54,811 nt of DNA from Syntrophomonadaceae bacterium (GCA_012729835.1 JAAYCK010000149.1:1-54811); one strand, 5' to 3'; shown: positions 16,653 through 27,662, numbered from the stretch's first letter. Numbers and translations are program-made. Notes: generated from the sequence alone by a model not told the origin.

Positions 16653-19600
16653 TTATTCCGCAAGTTCACCGATTTCCTGCAACAGCCGTGCACTTCCCTT
16701 TTCGTCACCGGCTAGAGCCAACTGCTCTAACTCTTTGAACATCTCATATAACTCGTTAATCCGCAAAGTTCCGGAAGAGCCCTTAATATTATGGGCTTCA
16801 GCGCGTAACGCGGCAAAATCGCCCTTGCGAAGTGCCTCGTGCAGCTTTTCCAGGGTCCCTGCCAAGCGTTTTCTGAATTCATCATAGAGTTCCTGACACT
16901 CATCCACTTCCAGACCAGTCTCTTCCTGGAACATTCGCATGGCTTCTTCCATCATAACCTCAAGTTTATGTGGTTCTTCATTTTCACCGGTATACTGGTC
17001 AATCAGCCTGAACAGTTTATCAAAATCTACTGGTTTGCTTATGTAATCATCCATCCCTGCCTCTATGCACTTCTCACGGTCTCCCTCCATAGCATTGGCA
17101 GTCATGGCAATGATAATTGTATGACGGCGGGATCCCTCCATCTGCCTGATGCGGCCAGTGGTCTCATATCCGTCCATCACTGGCATCTGGCAGTCCATGA
17201 ATATGATGTCGTAGTGTTTCTTTTCCAGGGCAATTAGCGCTTCCACTCCGCTGGCAGCTATATCACAATGCGCTCCCCGTTTTTGCATCATCTTAACGAT
17301 TATCTTCTGGTTCATTTCATTGTCTTCGACCAACAGGAAACGCAGGCGGGTTGCCACTGGATGTTCATTTACGGTATACCTGGTCACTATGAGGTCCGAG
17401 CACTTATCCTGATCTTTCAGGCCCTGGACCATGGATACACATTTCAAGAGTTCATCGCGTTTGACCGGCTTGGAAAGGTATCCGGCAAACCCGCATTCCT
17501 TGACGAGATCCATATCACCCTTCTGGGCTGCGGAGGTAAGCATGATCAGGCGCAGATTTTTCCCCAATGGGGTAGAGTTGATCGCATTCCCCAGTTCATA
17601 TCCGCTCATACCCGGCATCTGGTAATCGACGATGGCAACATCCACCGGATTATCACGCCCTTCCGTGAGCATGCCTAAGGCTTTTTCTCCGGAATCGGCT
17701 TCTTGCACCTGGCAGCCGGCATCCTCCAGATAAATGCGAATGATCCTGCGGTTATTCAAATTATCATCGACGACCAGGACTCGGGTACCCTTGATCTCGG
17801 CATATTTATAATCGGCAGGATCGACTTTGATCTTGCCCGGCCTGAAAACTGCCGTAAAACTGAATCTAGCACCCTTCCCCAATTCGCTTTCAACAAACAC
17901 ATCGCCATCCATCAGGTTGACCAACTGCCGGGTTATGGTCAATCCCAGCCCGGTCCCCCCATATTTGCGAGTGGTGGAAGCATCCACCTGAGTGAAAGGT
18001 TTGAAGAGTTTGTCCAGATCTTCCGGAGCTATCCCGATGCCGGTATCTGTTACTTCAAAATAAACCTTTACCAGGTCAGGGGTTTCAAACTGCAATTCAG
18101 CCATCACCAAAATCTCACCGTAATGAGTAAATTTTACTGCGTTGCTGAGCATGTTATTGAGTATCTGGCGCAGACGGCCCGGGTCACCGATCAGGGTCTC
18201 TGGCACATTCGATTTGATCAGGGTATGCAGTTCCAAGCCCTTTTCCCGGGCTCGGGGCGCCTGTAGGGAAACCGCATCTTCCACCGCGTTGCGAATATTG
18301 AACTCGATCTCATCCATCCGCATCTTGCCGGCCTCTATCTTGGAAAAGTCCAAAATGTCATTTATCAGATAAAGCAGTACCTCGGATGCATTGTGGGCCT
18401 CTTGGACATAATCCCGCTGTTCACCGCTCAATTCGGTCTCCTTCAGTAAATCCAGGAAACCTATGATCCCATTCATAGGAGTGCGTATCTCATGAGACAT
18501 ATTGGCGAGGAATAGGGACTTGGAGCGATTGGCCTGCTCGGCATCTTCCTTGGCCTGGGCCAAGGAGTTTTCCATCTGACCGCGTTGAATAGCTTCGGCC
18601 AGTGAACTGGCAAAGGATTGCAGCAGGGAAAACTCGTCCTCGGTCCAAATCCTTTCGTATTTGCAATCATCGAATCCTACAAAGCCCCAGAAGGAGCTAT
18701 CAACTATAATGGGCAAGACCAAAAGTGATTTAATACTCTGTCCCATCAGGTGATTACGCATAGTCTCGTCTTCTATATCCTTAACCAGGGTTTTGACCGC
18801 TCTACCCTTCGTCAGCGGTCCGCTTATGGGCTGTAGCGCAGAGAAGAGCATCTCTTGCAGTTCTTCATTTTCGATCTGTGCTTCGAAAGCACCGGAGTTC
18901 CACTCCAGTATCTGGGAAGTAACACCTTGCCCGTTAACATTATGGTTTTTGAAAAGGTAGGCCCGGTCCACCCCGGTAGCTTCCCCCAGCATCGCCAGGG
19001 AGCGGCCGATGGCCTGATGTATATCACTGTTGATCAGCAATTCATTGATGGCATCAGAAAGGCTGCCCAGCATCTTCTGTCTGATCAACAGCTCGTTCTC
19101 GGCCTTTTTTCTCATGGTAATGTCCCGGGCCACGCCGATCAGTCCGGCCACCTTGCCATCCTCGTCATAGAAGGGGGTCTTTACAGTTTCAGCCTCAACT
19201 ATAGACCCGTCCGCCATGTTAAGAGTCTCCTCGTTTATCTGGGAGACCCCGGCCTCCAACACCGCCCGGTCCTTGGCCCGGAAAAACTCGGCTAACTCCC
19301 TGTCACCGAAGAAGTCAAAGTCTGTCTTACCGACGATGTCTTCTTCGTTCAAACCAATGAATTTATGAGCAAAGGCGGCGTTGCAACCCAGATAAACGCT
19401 GTTGACATCCTTGTAAAAAACCAGATCGGGTATAGCATCAATCATCGATTTCAGGAAGGCCCGCTGTCGTTTTATTTCGCCTTCCAGTTTGCGGCTCTCA
19501 GTAATATCCCGGGCAATTCCAGTAGTTCCGATGATATTTCCGTCCTTATCCAACACCGGAGTCTTGAAGAAGCTGAACCATTCTCCGCCCATCTGATCAG

Positions 19601-20963
19601 GCATCAGACCGTCTTTAATGATCTGTCTGCATTCATTTATTAATATCAGGTCATCATCCAGTGACTCCCGGGCAAAATCCGGCGGCCAAACTTCCGAAGC
19701 ATCCCGGCCAATGATCTGGTCACGACTCCGTCCACAGGCCTTCTCAAACAACTTGTTGATCTCGATGTAATGACCTTCGGCATCCTTCAGCCAGGCCAGC
19801 AGTGGAAGATTGTCCAGTATCGCCTTCAACTGCGAACGGGTACGGCTCAATTCCTCCTGAAATTCCTTGATGCTGGTGATATCGGTATGGGTGCCGATAG
19901 CCCGCAGCGGCTTGCCGGCGGCATCCCGCATAATGACCATGCCCCGGTCCAGTATCCATTTATAGTGTCCTTCCTTGGTGCGCAGGCGGTGTTCACTTTC
20001 GTACATAGCAGTTTTCCCATCGAGATGCTGCTGCAGCATTTCCATGGTATAAGACAGATCATCAGGATGCACCCGGCTGCTCCACTCATCCAGACCATCA
20101 CCTATCTCTCCCTCAGCATAACCCAACATATTCTTCCACTCCTTGGAAAAAACCACCTTGTCCTGGGCGGCATCCCAATCCCACACCCCGTTGCCGCTGC
20201 ATTCCAGGGCGGATGAATAGCGCTCCTGGGCTTCCCGCAGTTTGTCTTCCGCCTGCTTGCGGTCGGTAATATCGAGCATCACTGATAAAATAAAGTGCTG
20301 TTTATTGACTTCCAGGTCATCCGTCGCCTGAACTACTCGGCGTTCATCACCCTCACGGGTAAAGACACTGACTTCGCGCTCCCGAATGTACCCTTGGCTA
20401 TTGAATTCTTCATATATTGATTCCAGAGTAGCCGCGCTTATAAAACCTATTTCAACTATAGTCCGACCTATTATTTCTTCCCGCCTGAATCCCAAAGTAT
20501 TAAGGAAGGCATAATTGACATCGATCAGCCTACCTTCCTGTATTGAAGTTATCATCATCATAGCGGGATTAGTAGTAAAAGCTCTGTAAAAACGGGCGTT
20601 TGCCTCATCCAATTGAGAAAAATCACGACTGATGACTACAGTCACCAGTTCGCCCTGCCAGACTTCCTTGACCATGCGGGTCTCCGCTGATATACAAGCG
20701 CCATTTTTGCTATAAAGGGGTATTGGGCTGGAATCCCTGCGCCTGGCTAGCATCTCATCTATATGCAGACTGGCTTCTGCCTTTCTTTCCGGCGGAATTA
20801 TGGTTAAAATATCCTGTCCCAGGATCTCCCGCAAAGAATAGCCCAGGGCATGCAGAGCAGGTTTATTGACGAAGATAACCTTCCCGTCCTCGTTCAGTAT
20901 AAATACATAATCATCCAGGAAATTCAGTAAGCCTTGGACACTGCGCAGATGTTCGGACGGCAT
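16653..20963 (-). CDS. Hybrid sensor histidine kinase with five PAS, GAF, two REC and Hpt domains
   Basis: A 1436-residue phosphorelay kinase with no transmembrane segment, hence cytoplasmic sensing. Domains in order: PAS at about 14-88, 121-224, 244-361, 378-484 and 501-618; GAF at about 630-800; HisKA with [15 protein letters not shown] near 820; HATPase with NMLSNAVKF near 938, DTGIGI and GGTGLGLT near 1000; REC1 with phospho-Asp in [14 protein letters not shown]2 with phospho-Asp in [11 protein letters not shown]; and a C-terminal Hpt with acceptor His in [11 protein letters not shown]. All catalytic boxes are intact. ATG at 20963 is preferred, eight bases after AAGGTGG; an in-frame GTG at 20975 is the alternative. 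The downstream REC-GGDEF gene is the probable partner. Confidence 0.94.
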   Translation of the reverse strand: MPSEHLRSVQGLLNFLDDYVFILNEDGKVIFVNKPALHALGYSLREILGQDILTIIPPERKAEASLHIDEMLARRRDSSPIPLYSKNGACISAETRMVKEVWQGELVTVVISRDFSQLDEANARFYRAFTTNPAMMMITSIQEGRLIDVNYAFLNTLGFRREEIIGRTIVEIGFISAATLESIYEEFNSQGYIREREVSVFTREGDERRVVQATDDLEVNKQHFILSVMLDITDRKQAEDKLREAQERYSSALECSGNGVWDWDAAQDKVVFSKEWKNMLGYAEGEIGDGLDEWSSRVHPDDLSYTMEMLQQHLDGKTAMYESEHRLRTKEGHYKWILDRGMVIMRDAAGKPLRAIGTHTDITSIKEFQEELSRTRSQLKAILDNLPLLAWLKDAEGHYIEINKLFEKACGRSRDQIIGRDASEVWPPDFARESLDDDLILINECRQIIKDGLMPDQMGGEWFSFFKTPVLDKDGNIIGTTGIARDITESRKLEGEIKRQRAFLKSMIDAIPDLVFYKDVNSVYLGCNAAFAHKFIGLNEEDIVGKTDFDFFGDRELAEFFRAKDRAVLEAGVSQINEETLNMADGSIVEAETVKTPFYDEDGKVAGLIGVARDITMRKKAENELLIRQKMLGSLSDAINELLINSDIHQAIGRSLAMLGEATGVDRAYLFKNHNVNGQGVTSQILEWNSGAFEAQIENEELQEMLFSALQPISGPLTKGRAVKTLVKDIEDETMRNHLMGQSIKSLLVLPIIVDSSFWGFVGFDDCKYERIWTEDEFSLLQSFASSLAEAIQRGQMENSLAQAKEDAEQANRSKSLFLANMSHEIRTPMNGIIGFLDLLKETELSGEQRDYVQEAHNASEVLLYLINDILDFSKIEAGKMRMDEIEFNIRNAVEDAVSLQAPRAREKGLELHTLIKSNVPETLIGDPGRLRQILNNMLSNAVKFTHYGEILVMAELQFETPDLVKVYFEVTDTGIGIAPEDLDKLFKPFTQVDASTTRKYGGTGLGLTITRQLVNLMDGDVFVESELGKGARFSFTAVFRPGKIKVDPADYKYAEIKGTRVLVVDDNLNNRRIIRIYLEDAGCQVQEADSGEKALGMLTEGRDNPVDVAIVDYQMPGMSGYELGNAINSTPLGKNLRLIMLTSAAQKGDMDLVKECGFAGYLSKPVKRDELLKCVSMVQGLKDQDKCSDLIVTRYTVNEHPVATRLRFLLVEDNEMNQKIIVKMMQKRGAHCDIAASGVEALIALEKKHYDIIFMDCQMPVMDGYETTGRIRQMEGSRRHTIIIAMTANAMEGDREKCIEAGMDDYISKPVDFDKLFRLIDQYTGENEEPHKLEVMMEEAMRMFQEETGLEVDECQELYDEFRKRLAGTLEKLHEALRKGDFAALRAEAHNIKGSSGTLRINELYEMFKELEQLALAGDEKGSARLLQEIGELAE

Positions 20964-20975
20964 ATCTGAAACCAC

Positions 20976-21305
20976 CTTCCTATCAGTTAATAGTCCGGAA
21001 CCAGGGATAGTCTATATATGATCAGTTGTACTTTCTTCGCCTTGGTCGAGGGAAAATCCTCTTATATATGCATAATTCCTATTTTAAAGAAGGCTCCTGC
21101 GAAAAGTACAATATACAGTAGGCTCATCTTGTTAAATAAAACACTATATATTGATTGGATTGTTTACAGAAGCTTATTATGCAAAATCCTCATCTATAAA
21201 AGATGGCAAAACTGCTATCTAAAACTCGTAGCTATTAAATGTGTGATTCCCAAAGATGTGATACAATAGGAATATACCTTTCAATATATCTCGTCTGGAG
21301 GAACT
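20976..21305. other. AT-rich divergent intergenic region
   Basis: About 330 bp between the hybrid kinase and antiporter genes, presumably holding both promoters. No clear operator, riboswitch or gene is visible. TACAAT near 21262 could be a -10 for the antiporter, but no good -35 accompanies it. Confidence 0.4.
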
Positions 21306-23288
21306 ATGGACATACCCTTACTGAACGATATAATAATCATATTCGCCCTGGCGATTGCCGTGATTTATTTCTGTCAGAAGCTGTCTATCCCGAGTGTGGT
21401 TGGTTTCCTGATCACCGGGGTATTGGCCGGCCCTTACGGACTAGGTCTGGTCAACGATGTGGAGTCGGTTGAGGCCATGGCCGAATTGGGCATCATCCTG
21501 CTACTCTTTACTATCGGCATCGAGTTCTCCCTGGGCCAGCTCATGCAGATCAAACGCAGTGTTCTATTGGGCGGAAGTTTACAGGTCTTTCTCACTATTG
21601 CCATAGTTGCTTTGATCACGATCAAGTTCGGCTTTCCCTTAGGTTCGGGAATTTTCGTGGGTTGCCTGGTGGCACTCAGTAGCACCGCTATCGTATTGAA
21701 AGTACTGCAGGACCGCTCGGAAATAGATACTCCCCATGGACGTAATGTCCTGGGCATCCTGATTTTCCAGGATATTATCATCATTCCTATGATTCTTCTT
21801 ACTCCCTTGCTGGCCAATGATACCTCCTCTTCGGCTCTGTCGCTCTCTTCACTGATGATGTTAGGCAAGGTGGTACTGATCATAGCGCTGGTTTACGTAA
21901 GCGCCCGCTGGCTGGCTCCTTACCTGCTGCAGCAGATAGCCCGGCAACAAAACCGTGAATTATTTCTGATTAGTGTTGTAACCATGGGGCTGGCGGTGGC
22001 CTGGATGACCTCCAGCATCGGCCTCTCAATATCTTTAGGGGCCTTTCTAGCCGGCCTTATCATCTCCGAGTCGGAATACAGCCACCAGGCCCTGGGCAGC
22101 ATTCTGCCCTTCCGCGATGTTTTTACCAGTATCTTTTTCGTATCGGTAGGTATGTTGTTCAACCTGACCAGCTTTGTCAGCCATCCACTGGAATTCACCG
22201 GAGTGGCGCTAGCAGTACTGATCGGAAAATCAATTCTCGCCACCGCGGTGGTGCTGGCCCTGGGTTATCCCCTGCGAACCGCCATTTTAAGTGGATTGGC
22301 CCTGGGCCAAGTCGGCGAGTTCGCCTTTATCCTCTCCAGCTACGGTCTGGACTATGGATTACTCAGGCCCCATTTTTATCAGTACTTTATCATCGTTTCC
22401 GTCCTGACCATGGCCTTGACCCCTTTCATAATAAACCTGGCTCCGGTTCTAGCCAGATGGGTCTTGCGCCTGCCGCTGCCAGCCAGCTGGAAGAGCGGTG
22501 CCGGTCCGATAAAGACTATCGATACCACACTTACAGATCATCTAGTCATCATAGGATTCGGAATTAACGGCCGCAATCTGGCCAGAGCAGCAACCGCTTC
22601 TGGTATACCTTATGTAATACTGGAAATGAATCCGGATCTGGTGACTAATGGTCGGCGGGAAGGCGAACCCATATACTACGGCGACGCCACCCAGCCCGAG
22701 GTCCTGCAGCAGGTGAACATAACAGCTGCCCGGGTAGCGGTAGTAGCAATATCCGATGCGGCCGCTACCATTCGGATCTGCGATCTTATTCGCAGAACCA
22801 GTCCCGAGGTGCATCTAATTGTACGTACCCGCTATATCCAAGAAATTAAAAGCCTTTACCGGGTAGGAGCTAATGAGGTTATCCCCGAGGAATTCGAAAC
22901 CTCCATCGAGATATTCACCCTGGTACTGCGCAAATATCTGGTGCCCCGGGTGGACATTGAAAACTTCATCGCCGAAGTACGGGCGGATGGTTATGATATG
23001 CTGCGCAGCCTGTCGAAAAAATCGCCCAACCTGAACGATATCAAGCTTCATTTTCATGACGCAGAGATCACCAACCTCCGGGTAGAGGCTAACGCTCCGG
23101 CAGTAGGGAAAACACTGGCAGAAATCGAATTAAGGAGTAAATACGGGGTATCTCTGCTGCTGATCCAGAGAGGATCCGAGACCATCATTAACCCGGATGG
23201 AGATACCGCATTAGAGGAAGATGACCAGGCGGTAATCCTGGGCACCCCGGAACTGATCAACAGTGTTACGGGCTTGTTTGTCGTGTAG
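21306..23288 (+). CDS. Kef-type cation:proton antiporter (CPA2) with RCK/TrkA domains
   Basis: A 660-residue membrane protein. Residues about 1-390 form the Na+/H+ exchanger core with roughly twelve helices, including SIPSVVGFLITGVLAGPYG and the LFTIGIEFSL helix. A cytoplasmic TrkA-N/RCK domain follows at about 405-520, with nucleotide-binding GFGINGRNLARA, and a TrkA-C domain at about 565-655 (EANAPAVGKTLAEIEL). Such proteins exchange K+ or Na+ for H+, gated by nucleotide binding, for pH and ion balance. The length and domain order are standard for KefB/KefC/YbaL-type proteins. ATG at 21306 follows CTGGAGGAACT. It is a single gene converging on the DUF4157 module. Confidence 0.93.
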   Translation: MDIPLLNDIIIIFALAIAVIYFCQKLSIPSVVGFLITGVLAGPYGLGLVNDVESVEAMAELGIILLLFTIGIEFSLGQLMQIKRSVLLGGSLQVFLTIAIVALITIKFGFPLGSGIFVGCLVALSSTAIVLKVLQDRSEIDTPHGRNVLGILIFQDIIIIPMILLTPLLANDTSSSALSLSSLMMLGKVVLIIALVYVSARWLAPYLLQQIARQQNRELFLISVVTMGLAVAWMTSSIGLSISLGAFLAGLIISESEYSHQALGSILPFRDVFTSIFFVSVGMLFNLTSFVSHPLEFTGVALAVLIGKSILATAVVLALGYPLRTAILSGLALGQVGEFAFILSSYGLDYGLLRPHFYQYFIIVSVLTMALTPFIINLAPVLARWVLRLPLPASWKSGAGPIKTIDTTLTDHLVIIGFGINGRNLARAATASGIPYVILEMNPDLVTNGRREGEPIYYGDATQPEVLQQVNITAARVAVVAISDAAATIRICDLIRRTSPEVHLIVRTRYIQEIKSLYRVGANEVIPEEFETSIEIFTLVLRKYLVPRVDIENFIAEVRADGYDMLRSLSKKSPNLNDIKLHFHDAEITNLRVEANAPAVGKTLAEIELRSKYGVSLLLIQRGSETIINPDGDTALEEDDQAVILGTPELINSVTGLFVV

Positions 23289-23318
23289 AACCGGCGGTAA
23301 CATGTTTTCCTCTACATG

Positions 23319-23341
23319 AAAAAAGGGGACTCACCGTCCCC
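23319..23341 (-). terminator. Rho-independent terminator of the DUF4157 module
   Basis: On the minus strand GGGGACGGTGAGTCCCC is followed by TTTTTT. It lies 50 bp after the stop at 23391 and marks the end of the two-gene unit. Confidence 0.82.
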
Positions 23342-23390
23342 TGGTTCTCCCAACATTTATTCCCATCTGTACTGAAAATCCACAACACGC

Positions 23391-23915
23391 TTACATGTTT
23401 TCTATTTCTTCTAAAGCCTGTTCCAGGGTGTATTCACCAGTCGAGACCTTTTCCACGTACTCCTCGAACATATTCATCATCAGGAGGTATAGGTCAAAGT
23501 TATCCATAAATTCACCGGTATTAATAACATCATCCTGGGATGAAGAAAAGACATAACGGTAGTATAGTTCTCTGCCCTCCTTTATACCAAACAGCCCTAA
23601 CAGAACCCGGTTGTTAAGGTTAAGTATCAGCTTGCCCAGATCATCAACAAGCCGCGTGTCCCATACAAAGGGCAGCGCGGTGTAAAGCTGCAGGAACATG
23701 GCCTGCTCATAACCGAACTCCTCATCCAGCGGCACAAAGTTCAAGGCGACATTCATCTCCCGCTCCTTGTAATCCTGCATAGTCACCACCAGGCTGTGTA
23801 CAAACATCTCTTCATTTTTTTCGATCATCGTGGTCTCCAGGCCCATCTTCTTGAAGGCACCTTCCAGGAAGCCCAGTTCAACCAGGTGACGGGCGTGCGT
23901 CTTCTCACTCAACAT
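23391..23915 (-). CDS. Small acidic protein, putative secretion-chaperone-like partner of the DUF4157 protein
   Basis: A 174-residue acidic protein with no signal peptide or membrane segment. I do not recognise it with confidence. The central pattern, hydrophobic strands then LNLNNRVLLGLFGIKEG and ELYYRYVF, followed by an amphipathic C-terminal helix rich in Met and Glu, resembles the YbjN and type III secretion chaperone fold. This is inference from pattern only. It starts 26 nt after the DUF4157 gene, ATG at 23915 behind GGAGGTAATCCGCTT, and a terminator follows. The arrangement suggests it binds or protects the DUF4157 protein. An immunity protein or unrelated regulator would also fit. Confidence 0.6.
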   Translation of the reverse strand: MLSEKTHARHLVELGFLEGAFKKMGLETTMIEKNEEMFVHSLVVTMQDYKEREMNVALNFVPLDEEFGYEQAMFLQLYTALPFVWDTRLVDDLGKLILNLNNRVLLGLFGIKEGRELYYRYVFSSSQDDVINTGEFMDNFDLYLLMMNMFEEYVEKVSTGEYTLEQALEEIENM

Positions 23916-23941
23916 AAGCGGATTACCTCCATATAATCATT

Positions 23942-26569
23942 TTATCCCAGTATCTTGCGTTTCATCATAGCCTTGACCAGGAGGCCCATGGCATCGTCAA
24001 AATTGTCCTTGGCCATAGCCAGGGAATCGATGTCAACCCCCGTTGCCTGCAGATAGATCTCCACCCTCTGGTATTGTTCAGCTGCATATTCATCGGACTC
24101 TGAAGGCAGCCGGGAGATCATTCGCATGAGTATCATAATATCCCGTTTATACTTCTGGGCCATGGCAGATGAAGATTTTTCGGTATTGACTAGTTGACTG
24201 TGCAGAGCACCCTTGATGGGTCCCTTCATCTTATCCTCCGTGGTGCCCAGGTCCGCGGCCTCATGGGCCTTCTCCCGCTCCAGAGCGGCATCGGCCTTTT
24301 GCTCTTTGCCGGCCAAATAATCCCTGAGGGTCTGGTTTGCCTTGCCGAGGAATGATTTGATTGCACTCCCTATCTTGGCCGCCATGACTAGCCCGGCCCC
24401 GGCGCTGGCCGCTGGACCGCCCACGATGGTGAGTATGTTGCCCAGCAAAGCGGTCAGGTCGAATACCGCATCTACAGAATTATCTACGATCCGGTCCTGG
24501 TTGATATCAGTGAGATCCTTGATCAGGTCTTCCTCTTCATGCTCATAAAGCATCTCCAATTCGGCCTTATGGCGATCCTTCATATGGCTCGGTTTCTTTT
24601 TCTCCAAGTGCAGCCTGCGTTTGCCCATATGTTCTTTATCAAGCACGGTTTTTTCATAGAAACCGAACCGGGAGCCCATCTTGCTCTCCATATTCTGGAG
24701 TGACTTTAATTCTGCCTTCTCTTCTTTGGTCAGATCAGTTTGGCCAGAGCTTGCGGTCCCTTTGGTACGCAGGTCTTTGAGCTTGACCAATTCCTTGATT
24801 CTGGCCTGAATATCACTTAGTGCCCCATGGGCAGCTACCCGATCTTTGCTGAATACCTTCTTATCCATTATGACCTGTTTGCTGTGTTTTCGTTCAAACG
24901 CATCATGTTTGGACTGGTCGGCTGCCCGGCGCTTTAGCAATAACTCTGATTGTTTGCCCAGCCTGTGTTTCATGACCCCGGCCTTGACCGCAGCTACGAG
25001 GTCACAGATAAGGTTGATAGCCGAATCAGCCACCCCGATAATCGGCCCGGCTACCATTTTGAATGCATCGCTGGCTCCCCCGGCTACCTTGAAGATATTA
25101 TAGGCTGCTGAAATACCGCTCTTGGCAAAGCTGTAGAAATCATTGAATATGGAGGCGCCTTCTGTTTTATCGCTTTGTTTTTTTTCTTTAACCTTCTTAT
25201 AGGAATCATAAATACCCTTGCAGAGTGTTCTCAAGGTATTAATGGGTTCGAAAATGGCCCCCAGAATGTCAGCTCCCTTGGAGGCGTTCTGATCACCAGT
25301 AGCGGCTACGATGCTGGCAATACCCCCACCCATCTTGCCAGCTGCCATTATAGCATCGATAGAAGCCTCGAATTTTTCAAACCCGTCGTTGGTGTCGCAC
25401 CCCTTCTTTACCGCCAGGATAAAATCGAGCAGGCCTTTGGTAACACCCAGTGAGCCGCTGGCAAAGGCGGCTCTGTCCTTAGGCTTGCTTAGTTCCGATT
25501 TTCTAGCGTTCTGCGCGTCAGTCAGGTCGGTTCCATCCAGTCCTTCATCCTTTATAGCCCTATCCGCGGTGTCAGAGACAACATCGGTCACGCTGCCAGG
25601 GGAATCGGCCAGGTTGCTGGTTAGCTCCAGTCCCTCCTGCCAACCCTTATCTGAGTCCTTAGCAGTGGGATTCTTTTTCCTGCCCTCTTTGTATCTAGCC
25701 TTAAAAGCGTCCCGGGTGGCTTCCTGCTTAGCCACCTTCTCACCTTCATTTCTGAAATGGCGAAGCAGGGTCCATTCATAGCTGAAGCTCTCATTTTGGG
25801 TGGTGCTGTTGGCTACATCCCAGAAGACATCGCGGGCATGCTGGCTGGTTTTTTTAAGCGTGGTCTTGAGTTCCTCATATTTGGCATCATCGTCTTTAAC
25901 GTCCTTGCCCTTCAGAGTCACCTTGCGCTGGGCCGGCCCGGCATTACCTCCTCCGGCATAGGCACTGGGCGGCGGCACAATCCGCGGCCTGGCATCACTG
26001 CTGGCCGCCCTGGCCCCTAAAACATCGGCTTCATGCTCCAGGGCGGCATCATCGTTGATCTGCATGCCTTTGAGCTGCATGGTGGGCTTAACCCTTCCCT
26101 GCCGTTGTTGGATAACATGGGTTAATTCGTGCCCGAGTATCTGGCGAGATTGGGAAGAAGCTGTATCATACTGACCGGGGGCAAAATGGATGTCGTTCCC
26201 CTGGGTGTAGGCCAGGGCATTCACGTCACTGGCCTTGGATGAGTTTGGGTGTATCCTAACATTGGAGAAATCGGCATTAAGCGAGCTTTCCATCTGGGTC
26301 AGAGTGTTATCCGGAATGCCGGTCTGGTTGCTGCGGGACGGTGCTTGATCTGACATCAACTGTGCCACAGCCCGGTTACCTAAAGCCCTCTGCAGGCTGA
26401 GGACGCTGGCAGCTGACATCGAAGCAGGGGCCTTCCTGGCCTTTTGCATAATTGCCCCCGGGCTTTCATCTATGTAACTGGATGGCTTATTCTTAGCCAA
26501 AGTATCCTTGGCCGCGCTAACAGCCGCTTTCTGGAGCTGTCCGCCAGTTTTCGCGTTTTCAGACACCAT
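23942..26569 (-). CDS. DUF4157 domain-containing protein, putative secreted effector
   Basis: An 875-residue protein. Residues 55-72 (LSLQRALGNRAVAQLM) and 85-190 form the DUF4157 module: FSNVRIHPNSSKASDVNALA, then a zinc-protease-like HELTH (147-151) with a downstream LEHEAD (177-182) that can give the third ligand. The rest is mostly helical and lysine-rich, with two Gly/Ala-rich hydrophobic stretches (near residues 500-530 and 690-735) that could insert in membranes. There is no Sec signal peptide. DUF4157 modules are known from bacterial toxins and cargo of extracellular contractile injection systems, but no such machinery is present here. ATG at 26569 follows GAAGGGTGGGTA. The C-terminal function is unrecognised. 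Confidence 0.8.
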   Translation of the reverse strand: MVSENAKTGGQLQKAAVSAAKDTLAKNKPSSYIDESPGAIMQKARKAPASMSAASVLSLQRALGNRAVAQLMSDQAPSRSNQTGIPDNTLTQMESSLNADFSNVRIHPNSSKASDVNALAYTQGNDIHFAPGQYDTASSQSRQILGHELTHVIQQRQGRVKPTMQLKGMQINDDAALEHEADVLGARAASSDARPRIVPPPSAYAGGGNAGPAQRKVTLKGKDVKDDDAKYEELKTTLKKTSQHARDVFWDVANSTTQNESFSYEWTLLRHFRNEGEKVAKQEATRDAFKARYKEGRKKNPTAKDSDKGWQEGLELTSNLADSPGSVTDVVSDTADRAIKDEGLDGTDLTDAQNARKSELSKPKDRAAFASGSLGVTKGLLDFILAVKKGCDTNDGFEKFEASIDAIMAAGKMGGGIASIVAATGDQNASKGADILGAIFEPINTLRTLCKGIYDSYKKVKEKKQSDKTEGASIFNDFYSFAKSGISAAYNIFKVAGGASDAFKMVAGPIIGVADSAINLICDLVAAVKAGVMKHRLGKQSELLLKRRAADQSKHDAFERKHSKQVIMDKKVFSKDRVAAHGALSDIQARIKELVKLKDLRTKGTASSGQTDLTKEEKAELKSLQNMESKMGSRFGFYEKTVLDKEHMGKRRLHLEKKKPSHMKDRHKAELEMLYEHEEEDLIKDLTDINQDRIVDNSVDAVFDLTALLGNILTIVGGPAASAGAGLVMAAKIGSAIKSFLGKANQTLRDYLAGKEQKADAALEREKAHEAADLGTTEDKMKGPIKGALHSQLVNTEKSSSAMAQKYKRDIMILMRMISRLPSESDEYAAEQYQRVEIYLQATGVDIDSLAMAKDNFDDAMGLLVKAMMKRKILG

Positions 26570-26750
26570 TACCCACCCTTCCCCGAATTATTGATTGTCC
26601 ATTCATTACGTAAATAATCGCTTGTTAGAAAGCGGTTGTTGGATGATGTTAATTTATACTTTAATGTGAAGATTTTACATCAATCGATAGAATATTACAT
26701 TATTCTTAGTATAACACTGGCTGATATGGAAGACCAGAATATTAAAATAA

Positions 26751-26782
26751 AAGAGGAGTGTTTAGTTCACAGTACACTCCTA
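26751..26782 (-). terminator. Terminator of the DUF6544 gene
   Basis: On the minus strand AGGAGTG, a 14-nt loop and CACTCCT are followed by the T-rich tail CTTTTATTTT. It lies about 25 bp after the stop at 26805 and upstream of the DUF4157 gene. Confidence 0.65.
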
Positions 26783-26804
26783 ATAATTAACCTATGCTTG
26801 GGGA

Positions 26805-27662
26805 TTAGTTTTGATCACCGCTATCATATTCAATACTATTGACACTTGCCCTAAACCACTCGTAGCCACCGGCCGGCAGATCCCAAATCACCCGCACCCG
26901 GCTCGGCACCAGTATCCCGTTGAATTCCTGGTATTCCTGCATCTCGGCCACCCACTTCTCCAGGGAATATCCGCCACCCTTACTCATATACCTTAAAGCC
27001 TCAAATCTGATTGGCATACCATCCTGTCCGAAGGTATAAATGCCGGAAACACTAGTATCGCCGGTTACTATAGTGGCCCGCGCCTGGTTGCCGTCTATCT
27101 CCTCCCAGCTTATATAATCGCTGAGAGCGGCGGTGGGAAACCATACAATTTCCGCCAGGTAGCGCAGCAGGGAGCCCTGGTCGATCTCCTTACCCCGAGC
27201 GTCGGCCACCGAAACGATGGACAATAGCTTGATCTGCATGTTTCCGTGACCACGATACAGCATATCCCGACCGGACAAATGGATCAGGGGGGCGGCCTGG
27301 ACCCTTGCTTTCCAGATAAAACCGGGCTTATCCACCGTATAATAGTAGTTGGCGGTAAAAGGCATCCAGGCTTTCCCCGGCTCGGTCCGCATGGCCCCGG
27401 CATGCTCCAGCCTGACCCAATGAGTATGCTGCTTGCCGCTTATACCAGCTCTGACCAGCCAGGTCCTGATAATGGCCGGTTTCCCTTGCAAATCGGCCTC
27501 ATTTACCTCCGATCGCTCCTTTCGACCCTGATCAGCCAGCAGATCCAGCACCTCACCTTTTACTCTATGGTCAAAGCGGCGGTCGGCAACAGATACTGCC
27601 ACTATGGTCAGTACCATGATCACTCCCAACGCTACCCCGAGATATATAATAGCTTGGATCAT
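26805..27662 (-). CDS. DUF6544/DUF6920 family protein, membrane-anchored
   Basis: A 285-residue protein with an N-terminal transmembrane helix (about residues 4-27), then a soluble domain. Family-like features are the central WMPFTANYYYTVDKPGFIWK, DMLYRGHGNMQIKLL, RYLAEIVWFPTAAL and the C-terminal VIWDLPAGGYEWFRASV. The family is widespread but its function is not known; the beta-rich pattern suggests a lipid- or ligand-binding barrel outside the membrane. ATG at 27662 follows AAGGGAGAATTGCT. It is divergent from the UbiA-type gene. Confidence 0.78.
   Translation of the reverse strand: MIQAIIYLGVALGVIMVLTIVAVSVADRRFDHRVKGEVLDLLADQGRKERSEVNEADLQGKPAIIRTWLVRAGISGKQHTHWVRLEHAGAMRTEPGKAWMPFTANYYYTVDKPGFIWKARVQAAPLIHLSGRDMLYRGHGNMQIKLLSIVSVADARGKEIDQGSLLRYLAEIVWFPTAALSDYISWEEIDGNQARATIVTGDTSVSGIYTFGQDGMPIRFEALRYMSKGGGYSLEKWVAEMQEYQEFNGILVPSRVRVIWDLPAGGYEWFRASVNSIEYDSGDQN

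Noticed and set aside
20976-21305. Possible c-di-GMP riboswitch upstream of the antiporter
   Set aside because: GATGGCAAAACTGC-like bases recall part of the motif, but the conserved GAAA and GNRA-receptor pattern and the pairings are missing.
26636-26842. 68-residue plus-strand open frame
   Set aside because: AT-rich, no RBS, overlaps a terminator and the end of the DUF6544 gene.
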